A program made the position numbers and the translations under genes. Below the pieces are notes generated by a model. That model did not search any database and had not been told where the DNA came from. It worked only from the letters and a program-made list of their open reading frames with translations. From contig NZ_JBGSRV010000020.1 of the NCBI RefSeq assembly GCF_041737375.1, positions 1-64,000 on the forward strand: 64,000 nt of DNA. Reading direction: 5' to 3'. This stretch comes from Vampirovibrio sp041737375. GTDB taxonomy: Bacteria; Cyanobacteriota; Vampirovibrionia; Vampirovibrionales; Vampirovibrionaceae. Within the stretch, counting starts at the first letter, position 1. Each line of letters starts with the position of its first letter. Positions 27,197 to 37,144 of this stretch are shown here, piece by piece.

Positions 27197-27331
27197 AATA
27201 AATTTCGACTTTCAACTCAGCCAGGAATCACTTTTAACCCTATCCTAGTAAAAAAATAGAGTTAAAAGACAAAGTGGCCAGTATGTCTGTATTTCGCATT
27301 TAATTATGCCAGAAAACAGAGTCTGCAGAGG

Positions 27332-29701
27332 CTAGATTTTAATAGTCCTTAAACGCAAAGCATTACCAATCACGGAAACGGAACTCAGGCTCATGGCCGC
27401 TGCAGCCACCATAGGGCTTAGTAACATGCCCGTAAATGGGTATAGCAATCCTGCTGCAATGGGAACACCTAACAGATTATAAACAAAAGCAAAGAACAGG
27501 TTTAGGCGAATATTGTGCATGGTCGCGCGGCTCAGCCGGATTGCCTTAATCACCCCTCTTAAATCGCCCTTGACCAGAGTGACGCTAGCGCTTTCCATGG
27601 CCACATCCGTGCCAGTGCCCATCGCAATTCCTACGTGTGCTTGAGCCAATGCGGGGGCGTCATTAATTCCATCTCCTGCCATTGCAACAACTCGTCCTTC
27701 CGATTGCAGGCGCTTGATAATCTCATGCTTCTGCTCGGGCAGCACCTCTGCCTCCACCTGGTTCAAGCCCAGTGCTTTAGCCACTGCTTCAGCCGTTTTC
27801 TGGTTGTCGCCAGTCACCATAATGATCTGGATGCCTTCCCTCTGAAGTTGCTGAATGGCCTCCGGTGTCGAAGCCTTAATGGGATCGGCCACCGAAACCA
27901 GACCTGCCAAATGATCATTTATGGTTACATACATCACAGTGTGTCCTTGTTGGCGCATTTCATTGGCCTGTTTTTCAAGCGTTTCCAAGGAAAGGGATAA
28001 CATCATCCGCTGATTGCCCACCTTTACGGCTTTTCCCTGAATCTGGCCCATGACCCCTTGTCCAGTAATTGATTGAAAGTTTTCAATAGGCAACAAGGAC
28101 AAGTTACTGGTCTTTGCCCCTTGTACAATCGCTTCTGCCAGCGGATGTTCACTGCCCTGCTCTAAAGAAGCCGTCAGGCGTAGGAGATCCAGCTCACTTA
28201 AATTGGGTGATATACTGATTACTTGAGCCAGCTTAGGCTTACCCTCAGTCAGAGTGCCGGTTTTGTCTACTACCAAGGTGTTGACCTTCTCCAGGGTTTC
28301 CAGCGCTTCGGCATTTTTAATCAACACCCCTTCTGACGCGCCCCGGCCGGTTCCCACCATAATGGACATCGGCGTGGCCAAACCCAAGGCACAGGGACAG
28401 GCAATAATCAAAACGGCGACCGCATTCACCAATGCATAGGCAAAACGAGGTTCTGGACCTACCGTGGCCCAAATGAAAAAAGTTGCAATTGCCACCAGTA
28501 ATACCAAGGGCACAAACCAGCCCGCCACCGTATCTGCCAGCCGTTGAATTGGCGCACGGCTCCGCTGGGCTTCTGAAACCATTTGCACAATTTGAGACAA
28601 AAGCGTGTCTTTTCCCACCCGCTCGGCTTGCATCACCAAACTGCCCGTACCGTTGACTGTTCCGCCCGTAACCTGATCTCCGGGCATTTTTTCCACGGGA
28701 AGCGGTTCTCCAGTAATCATAGATTCATCGATATTGCTTTGACCGTCAATCACTCGCCCATCCACTGGTACTTTTTCTCCCGGACGGATCCGAAGATGAT
28801 TGCCAAGTTGAACCGATTCCAATGCAATATCAAATTCGTGACCTTGCTCATCAATCAAACGGGCCGTTTTTGGGGCCAGCCCCAATAATTGCTTAATGGC
28901 CCCGCTGGTTTGCTCTCGGGCCTTGAGTTCCAGTACTTGCCCCAATAATACCAATGCGGTGATGGCAGCAGCCGCTTCAAAATACACCCCGACCATGCCG
29001 TGAACGTCCTTAAACGAAGCAGGAAAAATTTCAGGGACAACCGTCGCCACAACACTGAACAGGTAAGCCACGCCTGTGCCAATCGCAATCAGGGTAAACA
29101 TGTTCAAGTGTCGATTCCGAATTGACATCCCACCCCGCTGAAAAAAAGGCCAGCCTCCCCAAAGTACCACTGGAGTAGTTAGGGCCAGTTCAATCCATTG
29201 GCTTGTTTGCATTGAAAGCCACTCAGGAAATTGCAGATTCGGCAGATGTTTTATCATTGCGAAAAGAACCACAATGGCGGCCAGAATGCTGCTGTACTTG
29301 AAGCGATACCCCATCTGTGCCAATTCGGGATCTTCCGGATTTTCCAGGCTGATGATCATCGGCTCTAAGGCCATACCGCAAAGGGCACAGGTACCAGGTC
29401 CTTGCTGCTGAATTTCAGGGTGCATGGGGCAGGTGAACAGGTTAGTTTTATCGTCGGCAGATAAAACCGGATGGGATGTCGGTTCGCTTTTAGACAACGC
29501 TTGCTTGGGATTGGCCTCAAATTTGCTATGGCAATGTTGACTACAAAAATAAAATGTTTCACCCTGGTAAGTGGATTTCAGCTCTGTTGTTTCGGGATTG
29601 ACCGTCATTCCACAGATGGGATCTACTTTACTTAATGCGACCTCTTTGACTTCCTTGTCGTGAGAAGCGCTGCAGCAGTGATGTTCTTGCTGTTTAGTCA
29701 T
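27332..29701 (-). CDS. copA: Copper/silver-exporting P1B-type ATPase
   Basis: Exports monovalent copper or silver from the cytoplasm to the periplasm. The 789-residue protein lacks HMA repeats. It has instead an N-terminal YHS domain (VDPICGMTVNPE, residues about 26-65) and a heavy-metal-binding domain (TCPMHPEI, then CALCGMALEP, about 90-114). Eight membrane helices follow. The transport motif is ACPCALGLATP (C435-x-C437), with phosphorylation site DKTGTLTEG (about D479), EHPLAEA and GDGINDAP. The stop lies near a promoterless region; the start overlaps the MerR gene by 8 bases, so they form one operon. Alternative naming is CopB/SilP-like. Confidence 0.93.
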   Translation of the reverse strand: MTKQQEHHCCSASHDKEVKEVALSKVDPICGMTVNPETTELKSTYQGETFYFCSQHCHSKFEANPKQALSKSEPTSHPVLSADDKTNLFTCPMHPEIQQQGPGTCALCGMALEPMIISLENPEDPELAQMGYRFKYSSILAAIVVLFAMIKHLPNLQFPEWLSMQTSQWIELALTTPVVLWGGWPFFQRGGMSIRNRHLNMFTLIAIGTGVAYLFSVVATVVPEIFPASFKDVHGMVGVYFEAAAAITALVLLGQVLELKAREQTSGAIKQLLGLAPKTARLIDEQGHEFDIALESVQLGNHLRIRPGEKVPVDGRVIDGQSNIDESMITGEPLPVEKMPGDQVTGGTVNGTGSLVMQAERVGKDTLLSQIVQMVSEAQRSRAPIQRLADTVAGWFVPLVLLVAIATFFIWATVGPEPRFAYALVNAVAVLIIACPCALGLATPMSIMVGTGRGASEGVLIKNAEALETLEKVNTLVVDKTGTLTEGKPKLAQVISISPNLSELDLLRLTASLEQGSEHPLAEAIVQGAKTSNLSLLPIENFQSITGQGVMGQIQGKAVKVGNQRMMLSLSLETLEKQANEMRQQGHTVMYVTINDHLAGLVSVADPIKASTPEAIQQLQREGIQIIMVTGDNQKTAEAVAKALGLNQVEAEVLPEQKHEIIKRLQSEGRVVAMAGDGINDAPALAQAHVGIAMGTGTDVAMESASVTLVKGDLRGVIKAIRLSRATMHNIRLNLFFAFVYNLLGVPIAAGLLYPFTGMLLSPMVAAAAMSLSSVSVIGNALRLRTIKI

Positions 29702-30122
29702 ACTTTGTCCCCCTTTCGTTTAATTCCTGGTCTAGAGCCTCTAAAATTGGGCATTCTGTAGCCGGGCCACTTCCATTACAGGATTCTGTGATGCGCTCAA
29801 GCGCTAATTTCATGGCGTGCAACGCCTGAATTTTTTGTTCAATCTCTTGAATCTTCTGCTGTGCACGATAGCGAATGTTCGCTGCTGTGGTTTCTGGATC
29901 TACCCGTAGGACCAATAATTCTCTGATTTCCGGCAGAGAAAAGCCCAGGCTTTGCGCGCGCTTGATAAACCGTAGGCGTTTTACTGTATCTGCCGGGTAT
30001 TGGCGATAACCAGCCTGGCTTCTGGGTGGTTCAGCAATCAGCGCTTCTTTTTCATAGAATCGAACCGCTTCAATTGTTATCTTGGCCGCATCGGCAACCT
30101 GTTTCCTGGACAATGGCTTCAT
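29694..30122 (-). CDS. MerR-family metal-responsive activator (CueR-like)
   Basis: A 142-residue MerR activator. The helix-turn-helix at the N-terminus reads SRKQVADAAKITIEAVRFYE, with YRQYPADTVKRLRFIK next, then a long dimerisation helix. The metal loop is ESCNGSGPATECPILEAL, with two Cys as in CueR. At the position where Zn/Hg sensors have a third Cys (after LRVDPE) the sequence is TTAANIR, so no Cys, which fits a Cu+/Ag+/Au+ sensor. It is the first gene of the operon with the ATPase and controls its own promoter at 30151-30182. Confidence 0.87.
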   Translation of the reverse strand: MKPLSRKQVADAAKITIEAVRFYEKEALIAEPPRSQAGYRQYPADTVKRLRFIKRAQSLGFSLPEIRELLVLRVDPETTAANIRYRAQQKIQEIEQKIQALHAMKLALERITESCNGSGPATECPILEALDQELNERGTKYD

Positions 30123-30150
30123 CTTGAATTGACCTTTTTCCTACCCTGTT

Positions 30151-30182
30151 ATCCTAAACCCTGTATTATAGTACAGGGTCAA
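30151..30182 (-). promoter_or_regulatory. MerR/CueR-type promoter with palindromic operator
   Basis: On the - strand TTGACC at 30182-30177 serves as -35 and TTAGGA/TAGGAT at 30157-30151 as -10. The spacer is 19 or 20 bp, longer than the normal 17. Within it lies a perfect dyad ACCCTGTA-N6-TACAGGGT (30158-30179), which overlaps the -35 by three bases. Over-long spacers with such operators are the hallmark of MerR-family control. It should drive merR and the copper ATPase. Confidence 0.85.
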
Positions 30183-30290
30183 CCCTATGCGCTTAAATAG
30201 CCTTCCGGTGCAGTAGCCGCACGTTAGGGTAATAGTTTTTCTGGCTTTAGTGAATAAAATGCCAAGCAGAATAGAGGGGAGGAGTCTGTT

Positions 30291-30641
30291 TTGAAAAAAA
30301 ATGTTGACTTCCATTTTAAGCATAAGCCTATTGACTGCATTGCTACTTTTGAGTGCTAACAAGATAGAAGCGCAAATGCATGCAAATGATTCACAACATA
30401 TGAATAATATGCAATGCCAACACCATATGATGCAAAGCTTGGGAGCAGCCGATAAAAACTATGATCTCGCTTTATAAACGCCATGATTTCACATCATGAA
30501 GGGGCAGTCACAATGGCTAAAGATGCCCAGCAAAAAGCCCAGCATGCTGAAATAAAAACCATGGCTCAAAGTATTATTGATAGCCAAGAGAAGGAAATCA
30601 GTCAATTAAAGGCATGGCGTAAAGCCTGGTATAACCAGTAA
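30291..30641 (+). pseudogene. DUF305 copper-associated protein with two frameshifts
   Basis: TTG at 30291 has GGAGGAG 7 bases upstream. Reading through the A8 run would need removal of one A to give a signal peptide (MLTSILSISLLTALLLLS). The mature part is Met/His-rich (MHANDSQHMNNMQ, QHHMMQS), leading to YDL. One missing base near 30472 then restores RFINAMISHHEGAVTMAKD and the C-terminus to TAA at 30641. The FINAMIxHHxGAxxMA motif is the DUF305 signature, a family often beside copper resistance genes. Two homopolymer/near-codon shifts suggest decay or sequencing error. Confidence 0.7.
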
Positions 30642-30657
30642 GTGTAATGGCCTACGA

Positions 30658-32052
30658 TTACACTTCACCAGTGGCTTTTAACAACTTGGCTTTGGCCCAC
30701 TCATAGGAGTAGTATGCAGTGGCTTGGTTTAAACCTGCTTCGCGCCATTTTAAAGCGGCGTCTTGCACTTCCACCTGAATGGAACGCCCAACTTCCGCCC
30801 GTTTCTGGATGAGTCGAAAATCTTCCTGAGACTGAACAATGGCCGCCTCCGATAGTTTAATATTCTGTTCGGCAAAGTTTAGGTCATTCCAAGCCTGTGC
30901 CACCTGCTTTCCAATCTCTAACTGCTGTGCTCTCAATTCCTGTTTGGCTTTTTGGAGCCGGGCGTTCGCTTCGGAGATTTCACTGAGCCGATTCTTATCA
31001 AATACGGGCATGGAGGCATTCAGCATACCAATGACCCCATTGGCCATCATAGGGGCTTCTGTCGGGAAACGAAGGTTACCCGTGACTTGGCCGTACACTT
31101 GAGGTAATAGTGCTGCTTTGGCTACACGTACCTGTGCCTCAGCCTCCCGAACCGCGGCTTCGCTTTTCAAGACCGCTGGATGCCTGGCAGTTGCTAATTG
31201 AATCAGTTCAGGCAATTGATCCCCTGACCAAGCCTGCACTTTTAATGGCGCGGATAAGGATACATTCGATCCTAAATCTACACCCATGGCGGCTTTCAAA
31301 TCCAGTAATTGATTATTTAACCCCGCATGCTCTTCATTCAGCAAACGTTGAGCAGCGGCCAATTCGGTCTGTATTCGCAAAACATCCGCTTTCAAACCAC
31401 GCCCCACTTTAAAACGACTTTCCGCATTTTGAAGTAGGGCCTGCTGCACCACAATATGCTCCTGATGAATCAGATGCTCGGCCATAGAAAGTTGTGCTTT
31501 TAAATAGGCTTCACGAACCTGAAACGCCATCTCGACTGCCGCCAATCGGGCTTCCGCTTCCGCCCCGTTTAATAGGGAACGGGTGGCTCGAATTCCGGCT
31601 GTAATGGCTCCACCCGTGAATAGAGGTAATTTAGCCGTGGCGTTTAAATCCTGAAAGACCGTAGCGTCAACTGTGTTCATCATCATGTCAGGGGTCATCA
31701 GGGTTTGGCTGTTACCTGCCCGAATGAAGGTTAGCGCCCCCACGCTTAAAATCGGCCAGCGTTTGGCTTGCGCTCGTTGCAGGATCGAGCGTTGGATCGT
31801 GGTTTCAGCTTGGGCCACTCCTATTTGAACATTGTTTTTCAATCCCAAATCAATGGCTTCCTGCATGGACACTTGCTGATCCACCACTGGAAAACCAGAC
31901 AACAAGCCTTTGGGTAATACCAGATGAACATGCTCCAACGGTGCGGTTTGAAGTGACGGAGCACTATGATCATGTACCTGGGCCAAAGCGAGCGGAGCGG
32001 GAAATGTCATGGCTATTACCATGGCAAAAGCTACCAATGAAACTGTTTTCAT
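30658..32052 (-). CDS. Outer-membrane efflux protein (TolC/CusC-like)
   Basis: A 464-residue outer-membrane factor. A signal peptide (ending PLALAQ) precedes two OEP repeats rich in long helices: VSMQEAIDLGLKNNVQIGVAQ starts the first and QLPELIQLATARHPAV the second, with the conserved AQAWNDLNFAEQNIKL near the C-terminus. It supplies the exit duct for the RND pump encoded immediately upstream. The ATGA overlap with the RND gene (4 bases) shows an operon. No lipobox Cys is visible. Confidence 0.9.
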   Translation of the reverse strand: MKTVSLVAFAMVIAMTFPAPLALAQVHDHSAPSLQTAPLEHVHLVLPKGLLSGFPVVDQQVSMQEAIDLGLKNNVQIGVAQAETTIQRSILQRAQAKRWPILSVGALTFIRAGNSQTLMTPDMMMNTVDATVFQDLNATAKLPLFTGGAITAGIRATRSLLNGAEAEARLAAVEMAFQVREAYLKAQLSMAEHLIHQEHIVVQQALLQNAESRFKVGRGLKADVLRIQTELAAAQRLLNEEHAGLNNQLLDLKAAMGVDLGSNVSLSAPLKVQAWSGDQLPELIQLATARHPAVLKSEAAVREAEAQVRVAKAALLPQVYGQVTGNLRFPTEAPMMANGVIGMLNASMPVFDKNRLSEISEANARLQKAKQELRAQQLEIGKQVAQAWNDLNFAEQNIKLSEAAIVQSQEDFRLIQKRAEVGRSIQVEVQDAALKWREAGLNQATAYYSYEWAKAKLLKATGEV

Positions 32053-35000
32053 GAGGCGGGTCCTTCCGTTGAACGCTTAGATTGCCCTTTCTTCGATTGC
32101 CATTTGCGGATGCGCTCTAATGTTTCATCGCTCAAGCTATGCATCACGGGAATGACCAGCAAGCTGAGTAAGGTGCCTGCAATCAAGCCCCACACGATAA
32201 CCGTGCCCAGAGGAGAATAAGCATCGATACCCGTTTTGGGCGCAATAGAAACGGGCAACATGACCACAATAGTAATAATCGATGTCATTAAAATGGGCCG
32301 TAACCGTTCTACTGCCCCTTTCTCAATCGATTCCGCCTCGGACATCCCGGCCTTCCGGTGCTGATTCATCAGGTCAATCATCAAAATGGCTGTAGTAATA
32401 TCCATACCAGTGAGAATGATGACCGCCATAATCGATACCGTAGAAAAAGCTTGGCCCATAATGGCCAAGCCAATTAATACGCCGGTGAGTTCCAAAGGCA
32501 GGGATAAAATCATCTGGAATGGTTGTAAAAGTCCCCGGAACTGGGCAACAAGCACCAGTAGGATCATTAGAATCGCCAAGCCCAGACCGCTTAAAAGCCG
32601 CTTGAAACTATCCGTCATCTGGGTCATATCACCGCGAACCTCAATGCTATAGCCGGGTGGCCAGTTCAACTCGGACACCGATTTTTGCAGTACATCCATG
32701 GTCAAGTCCATGCTGGGAGGACCATCAGGCCGATAAAATCCCAGCACGCTGATAACTCGGCGCATCCCGTCATGTGTAATTACGGTGGGTGTTGGATGTT
32801 CCACAATGCTGGCCAATGATTTGACCGGCACCGATTGTCCTTGGGCGTTGGTGAGATAGGCCTGCTCTAAATCTTGCCCGTTGTTTCGTCGTTGCTCACC
32901 CGCATAGCGCAAGAGAATGGTATTTTGCCTGAGATTCGGCAAACGGAAGTATTCCGTTGTGAATCCGCCGCGCAATGCATAATAAAGTTGATCTGAAATC
33001 ATCTGCGGGCTAAGACCAAAGGATTGAGCCTTTTTCTGATCAATATCCAACTGTTTGGTGGGCAAGCCCAGTGTCCAGTCAGTCGATACTTGAACCAGCC
33101 CCGGCGTTTTACTGGCAATGTCGGCCACTTGCTGACCCAGTTGGTCTAACATTGCCAGATCTGGCCCGGTAATCAAGATGGAAATGGGGGCTTGAGAGGA
33201 AGCCATGACATCGGATCCCATTTCCTTGATTTGAAACCGGCGGATTTCAGAGGGATATTTCTTCATCGCTTCCCGTTGCACCTGATCAATTACCTGCCAG
33301 ATGGAACGATGGCGTTCTCCTTTGTCGCTCAACGTAATCATCATAGACGCCCCGTTGGTTTGCCCCATGGAGTATCCGGTAAAATAAACGGCCCCAGTGC
33401 CTGAAAAGACTGGCCCCGATTCCGCCCCTAGTTCCGTAGAGACTTTTTGCACTTCCGGCTGTCGGGCCAGCATTTTTTCCACGTCGGTCACTATCTGCTC
33501 AGTTCTGGAAAACGTGGTGCCGGGTTTGGTTTCAAGCACACCATAGGCTTGTCCCACATCGGCCAGTGGCATCATTTCACTGCCAATGAAATTGTAGAAT
33601 CCAAAACCCACAATGATGGTCGCCACGGCAAAAGCCACCACCAGAAAACGATTGGCCAACGACCATCGCACCAGGCTGCCGTAATGGGTTTCCGTCCTGT
33701 CTAAAAAGCGCTGGAAGGGATCCAATACTTTTCGGTAGAACCAAGGCCTTTGGCTGGCGGATTGCGCTTCGTGGGGTTTCAGGAACTTGGCAGCCAGCAG
33801 AGCGGTCAAAGTTAACGATACAATAAAGGAGGCAAGCAGGCCCAAGATAATGGGCCAGACCAAGCCCACAAACATTTGCTGGACAATGCCACCGGTAAAC
33901 AGTAACGGCATTAGGGCCAACACCAGCATCAAGGTGGAGGCGGCCACCGCCAAGCGAACTTCCGTAATGCCGTCGACTGTTGCAGCAACAGGATCTTTGC
34001 CCAGTCGTAAATGTTTTTCCACCGCGTGAATATCAATAATGGAATCGTCCACCAGCCGCCCAATGGAAAGTAGCAGACCGATTAAGGTGGAGCTGTTTAA
34101 GGTCAAGCCCAGGGCTAGCATGCCCAATATCGCCATTGCCAGTGAAACTGGAATGGTGATTAAGGAAATCAATGTTGCCCGCCAATCGCCCAGAAAGAAA
34201 AAGACGGCAATACCGGTTAGCAGGATGGCAATCCCAAGCTCTTCCACCATGTTTTCCATCAACACATTCACGAAATGCGCGTTGTCATAGGCCACTTCAA
34301 AATGAATACCCGGATGTTGTTCTTCTATCTCCTTGAGTAACTTTTGCGTATCCTGAATCACTTGGGGAGAACTGGCTTCCGGGTTTTGCAGGATGTTGAC
34401 CGAGATGGCTTCCTGAATTTTTCCTTGGCTCACATAATGATAAGCACTACGGGGCTCAGCTACCGTATCCAGCACCTGCCCGATGTCCGCCACTGTTACC
34501 ACCTGACCTTCCGGCATGGCTTTAATCGGGATTTGCCGTAAATCGCTTGCTTCGTGCGCCAAAGTATTAACACGCACAGTCGTTTCCTGATTGCCGCTGG
34601 TCAAGGTGCCCGCTGGGCGCGCTACGTTATATTCATCCAGCGCCGTACGAACATCTAGTATGGATAAGCCATAGGCTGCCAGCTTGTTGCGATCCACAAT
34701 GACCTGCATTTGGCGCTTTGCACCACCGTAGGTACTAACCGTGTACACATTGGGCACGGCCTTAAGTCGGTTAATGACCTCATTATCGGCCAATTGTCGC
34801 AAGCGAGCCTTGTCCCAGCGCTGATCGCCAGTTAGGCTAACTGTGAGTACCGGTATGTTCAGGGGATCTATGGGCAACACCCAAGAGGGTTTCAGGTTTG
34901 CCCCAGTGACTGGCAAATCGGCCTGCACCACATTGGTCAAAGTCTGTACATCGACCAGGGCTTTTTGCATGTTTGTGCCGTAAGGAAATTCCAGAGAAAC

Positions 35001-35291
35001 AATGGAAAAGCCTTCTTGAGAAGTGGAACGAATAAAACGCACATTGCGAATAGCCGTCATCCGCTCTTCAACAGGTTTGGCGATATAGGTTTCCATTTCC
35101 TCTGCCGATAAACCCGGCATCATGGAAACAATACCAATCATAGGGCTTTCCACATAAGGCATCATTCGGCGGGGGAGGTAATCCTTGATTGCCATTACGC
35201 TTAAAATCAGCATGGCCGCAAAAAACGCCAGGATGACATAGGGATGACGAATTGACCACTGGGAAATATTGAAGGGTGAATGGGCTTGCAT
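32049..35291 (-). CDS. RND efflux pump inner-membrane permease
   Basis: A 1080-residue RND protein with 12 transmembrane helices and two large periplasmic loops. Helix 4 carries GRLVDDSIIDIHAVEKHL, with the Asp-Asp pair of AcrB-like (HAE) pumps instead of the single Asp of CusA. Helix 10 reads LTGMDITTAILMIDLM, with no Lys at the AcrB K940 position by eye alignment. Despite the copper neighbourhood, substrate class is therefore uncertain. The N-terminus is IRHPYVILAFFAAMLILS. The gene overlaps its adaptor by 1 base and the TolC-like gene by 4, so all three are one operon. Confidence 0.88.
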   Translation of the reverse strand: MQAHSPFNISQWSIRHPYVILAFFAAMLILSVMAIKDYLPRRMMPYVESPMIGIVSMMPGLSAEEMETYIAKPVEERMTAIRNVRFIRSTSQEGFSIVSLEFPYGTNMQKALVDVQTLTNVVQADLPVTGANLKPSWVLPIDPLNIPVLTVSLTGDQRWDKARLRQLADNEVINRLKAVPNVYTVSTYGGAKRQMQVIVDRNKLAAYGLSILDVRTALDEYNVARPAGTLTSGNQETTVRVNTLAHEASDLRQIPIKAMPEGQVVTVADIGQVLDTVAEPRSAYHYVSQGKIQEAISVNILQNPEASSPQVIQDTQKLLKEIEEQHPGIHFEVAYDNAHFVNVLMENMVEELGIAILLTGIAVFFFLGDWRATLISLITIPVSLAMAILGMLALGLTLNSSTLIGLLLSIGRLVDDSIIDIHAVEKHLRLGKDPVAATVDGITEVRLAVAASTLMLVLALMPLLFTGGIVQQMFVGLVWPIILGLLASFIVSLTLTALLAAKFLKPHEAQSASQRPWFYRKVLDPFQRFLDRTETHYGSLVRWSLANRFLVVAFAVATIIVGFGFYNFIGSEMMPLADVGQAYGVLETKPGTTFSRTEQIVTDVEKMLARQPEVQKVSTELGAESGPVFSGTGAVYFTGYSMGQTNGASMMITLSDKGERHRSIWQVIDQVQREAMKKYPSEIRRFQIKEMGSDVMASSQAPISILITGPDLAMLDQLGQQVADIASKTPGLVQVSTDWTLGLPTKQLDIDQKKAQSFGLSPQMISDQLYYALRGGFTTEYFRLPNLRQNTILLRYAGEQRRNNGQDLEQAYLTNAQGQSVPVKSLASIVEHPTPTVITHDGMRRVISVLGFYRPDGPPSMDLTMDVLQKSVSELNWPPGYSIEVRGDMTQMTDSFKRLLSGLGLAILMILLVLVAQFRGLLQPFQMILSLPLELTGVLIGLAIMGQAFSTVSIMAVIILTGMDITTAILMIDLMNQHRKAGMSEAESIEKGAVERLRPILMTSIITIVVMLPVSIAPKTGIDAYSPLGTVIVWGLIAGTLLSLLVIPVMHSLSDETLERIRKWQSKKGQSKRSTEGPAS

Positions 35292-37018
35292 CAGTCAGCC
35301 ACCTCAATTTCAACGGAGAACTTTTCAAGCACTTGGGAACCGTCTTTCACGGTTAGGATGACTTGCCAGAGACCGCCCATCATCCAATCCACCTGTACTT
35401 TAAAGCGGCCATTGCCTACTTTCTGCACAATAGGTTTGGGGACTGGCATTTTGGCCATAGAGGGCATCAAGGTTGTTACCTCAAGACCCAGATTATTGAG
35501 CGGCATACTCATACCCGGCCCGGAAGCCAGATCAACCATTAGCGTGTTGGTTCCGGATTTGGGCGGTTTGCTTTGCGTAGCAATGGTCGCCAGGTACATC
35601 CCTACGGATTTTTTAATTTGGTACTGATTATGTGGGGAAAGCCGATTGCCACTACTCACTTTAGGTAGAGCTTTCAGGCCGTTTGGCCCATAGTCACCCT
35701 GGGCAACCAAAGCGCCTTCAATTAAATCCCGATGACCTTGGACAATAACCGCTTCCCCTTTCTTAAGGCCGTCCACAACCGCAATGCTTGACCCATTCCT
35801 ATCCCCAGTAGTTACGTATTGCAGATGTGCTTTGCCGTTGCGAACCACCCAGACCGCCTGTTGTTGATTACGATCCACCAGAGCAGCCATAGGAACGGTT
35901 AGTTGGGATGAAGCCTGCCCAGTATGGATGCTAACGCTCACGAAATCCCCCGGTAAAAATTGCGCCTGCTGGTTGGGAATGATCGCTTCTACTACCGTTG
36001 TCCGGGTTTGCAAATCTGTTCGAGGAAAAATAGCACTAACCTTCCCAGTAATGGGTTTTTTGGCTGTCGATTTTTGATTCTGAATGGTGATCAGTGCCCC
36101 AATACGAACCTGACCCAGATCACTTTCGGCCACGTTGGCCTGAATACGAATCGGGTTGATTTGAGCCACTTGCAAGATACTCATGCCAGGACTCACCAGC
36201 GTACCAGGGCTAATCATCCGCTGGGTAACCACACCAGAAATTGGGGAAACAATTCGACTATAGCCCCGGATAATGGACTGGGTCTGCAGGGCGGCCTTGG
36301 CTTGGGCGCTTTGGGCGCGTTGGGCGTTGCTTTGATATTGACTGACGCTCACTCCCCGTTCGGCATCTTTTAATTCTGCGAGCGCTTGCTGGTATTCCGA
36401 TTGGGCGGTTATAAAATCAGACTCGTCCTTTTGGGCTTCTTCCTGGGTAATGACCGCTTCTTTAACCAGTGCCTGAGAACGCTTGTTTTGTTCTTGTCGA
36501 TATTGCAAATTGGCCTTGGCCGCCTGAATAGACTTTTGGACACGTTGCATCTGAGCTGAGGCCTGTCCCTGTTGGCTGAGTGAAGCATAATACTGTTGGG
36601 TCGCTGCTGCTTGACCCCATTGGGATTCCCGAACCTTGGAAGTCAATTCCCGAGTATCCAGTTGAGCCAAGAGCTGACCCGCTTTGACCCTGTCGCCCGG
36701 ATAGACCGGCATGGCCACAATGTGGCCTTCCACACGAGGATATATGGCAATGTCATTATATGCGACAGCACTGCCAGTATATGTCACGCTGCCGGAAAAC
36801 AATTCTGAGTTAACCAGTACCGTTTGCACCGGCATGGCCCCAACCGGCGGTTGTACCGTCATATCCATTGCCTGGGATTCAATCACACCCATGTGATTTG
36901 GTTTCTGATAGGTTTTAACAGTCCATTGCACCAGCAGGTAAAGTAAAACCAGAGCAAAAATAGTTATCAAAGGCTTGCCAAAGCGAAAACGAGAATCATT
37001 GTTTCTAGAAGGCATCAT
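35291..37018 (-). CDS. RND periplasmic adaptor (HlyD/MFP) with a C-terminal FixH-like domain
   Basis: A 575-residue adaptor anchored by one N-terminal helix (ITIFALVLLYLLVQW). The biotinyl-lipoyl-like hybrid domain starts with VTYTGSAVAYNDIAIYPRVE. A helical hairpin spans about 140-210, and the beta-barrel and membrane-proximal domains follow (PISGVVTQRMISPGTLV, then MAALVDRNQQQAVWVV). The last 90 residues (NTLMVDLASGPGMSM, then MMGGLWQVILTVKDG) look like a FixH/YtkA-type domain, which is an unusual fusion; such domains occur on some CusB-like adaptors. GGGAGG precedes the ATG by 5 bases. Confidence 0.87.
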   Translation of the reverse strand: MMPSRNNDSRFRFGKPLITIFALVLLYLLVQWTVKTYQKPNHMGVIESQAMDMTVQPPVGAMPVQTVLVNSELFSGSVTYTGSAVAYNDIAIYPRVEGHIVAMPVYPGDRVKAGQLLAQLDTRELTSKVRESQWGQAAATQQYYASLSQQGQASAQMQRVQKSIQAAKANLQYRQEQNKRSQALVKEAVITQEEAQKDESDFITAQSEYQQALAELKDAERGVSVSQYQSNAQRAQSAQAKAALQTQSIIRGYSRIVSPISGVVTQRMISPGTLVSPGMSILQVAQINPIRIQANVAESDLGQVRIGALITIQNQKSTAKKPITGKVSAIFPRTDLQTRTTVVEAIIPNQQAQFLPGDFVSVSIHTGQASSQLTVPMAALVDRNQQQAVWVVRNGKAHLQYVTTGDRNGSSIAVVDGLKKGEAVIVQGHRDLIEGALVAQGDYGPNGLKALPKVSSGNRLSPHNQYQIKKSVGMYLATIATQSKPPKSGTNTLMVDLASGPGMSMPLNNLGLEVTTLMPSMAKMPVPKPIVQKVGNGRFKVQVDWMMGGLWQVILTVKDGSQVLEKFSVEIEVAD

Positions 37019-37144
37019 TGGGCCTCCCTTGAGAGATATTTAGGAAAAAAAACAAGTTCAAAACAGAAAATAGCATGAAAAAAAGCTCCATTTAAAAACA
37101 ACATACAAGCAAAGCCTAATCAGGCATTGACACGTGAAGCCGTT

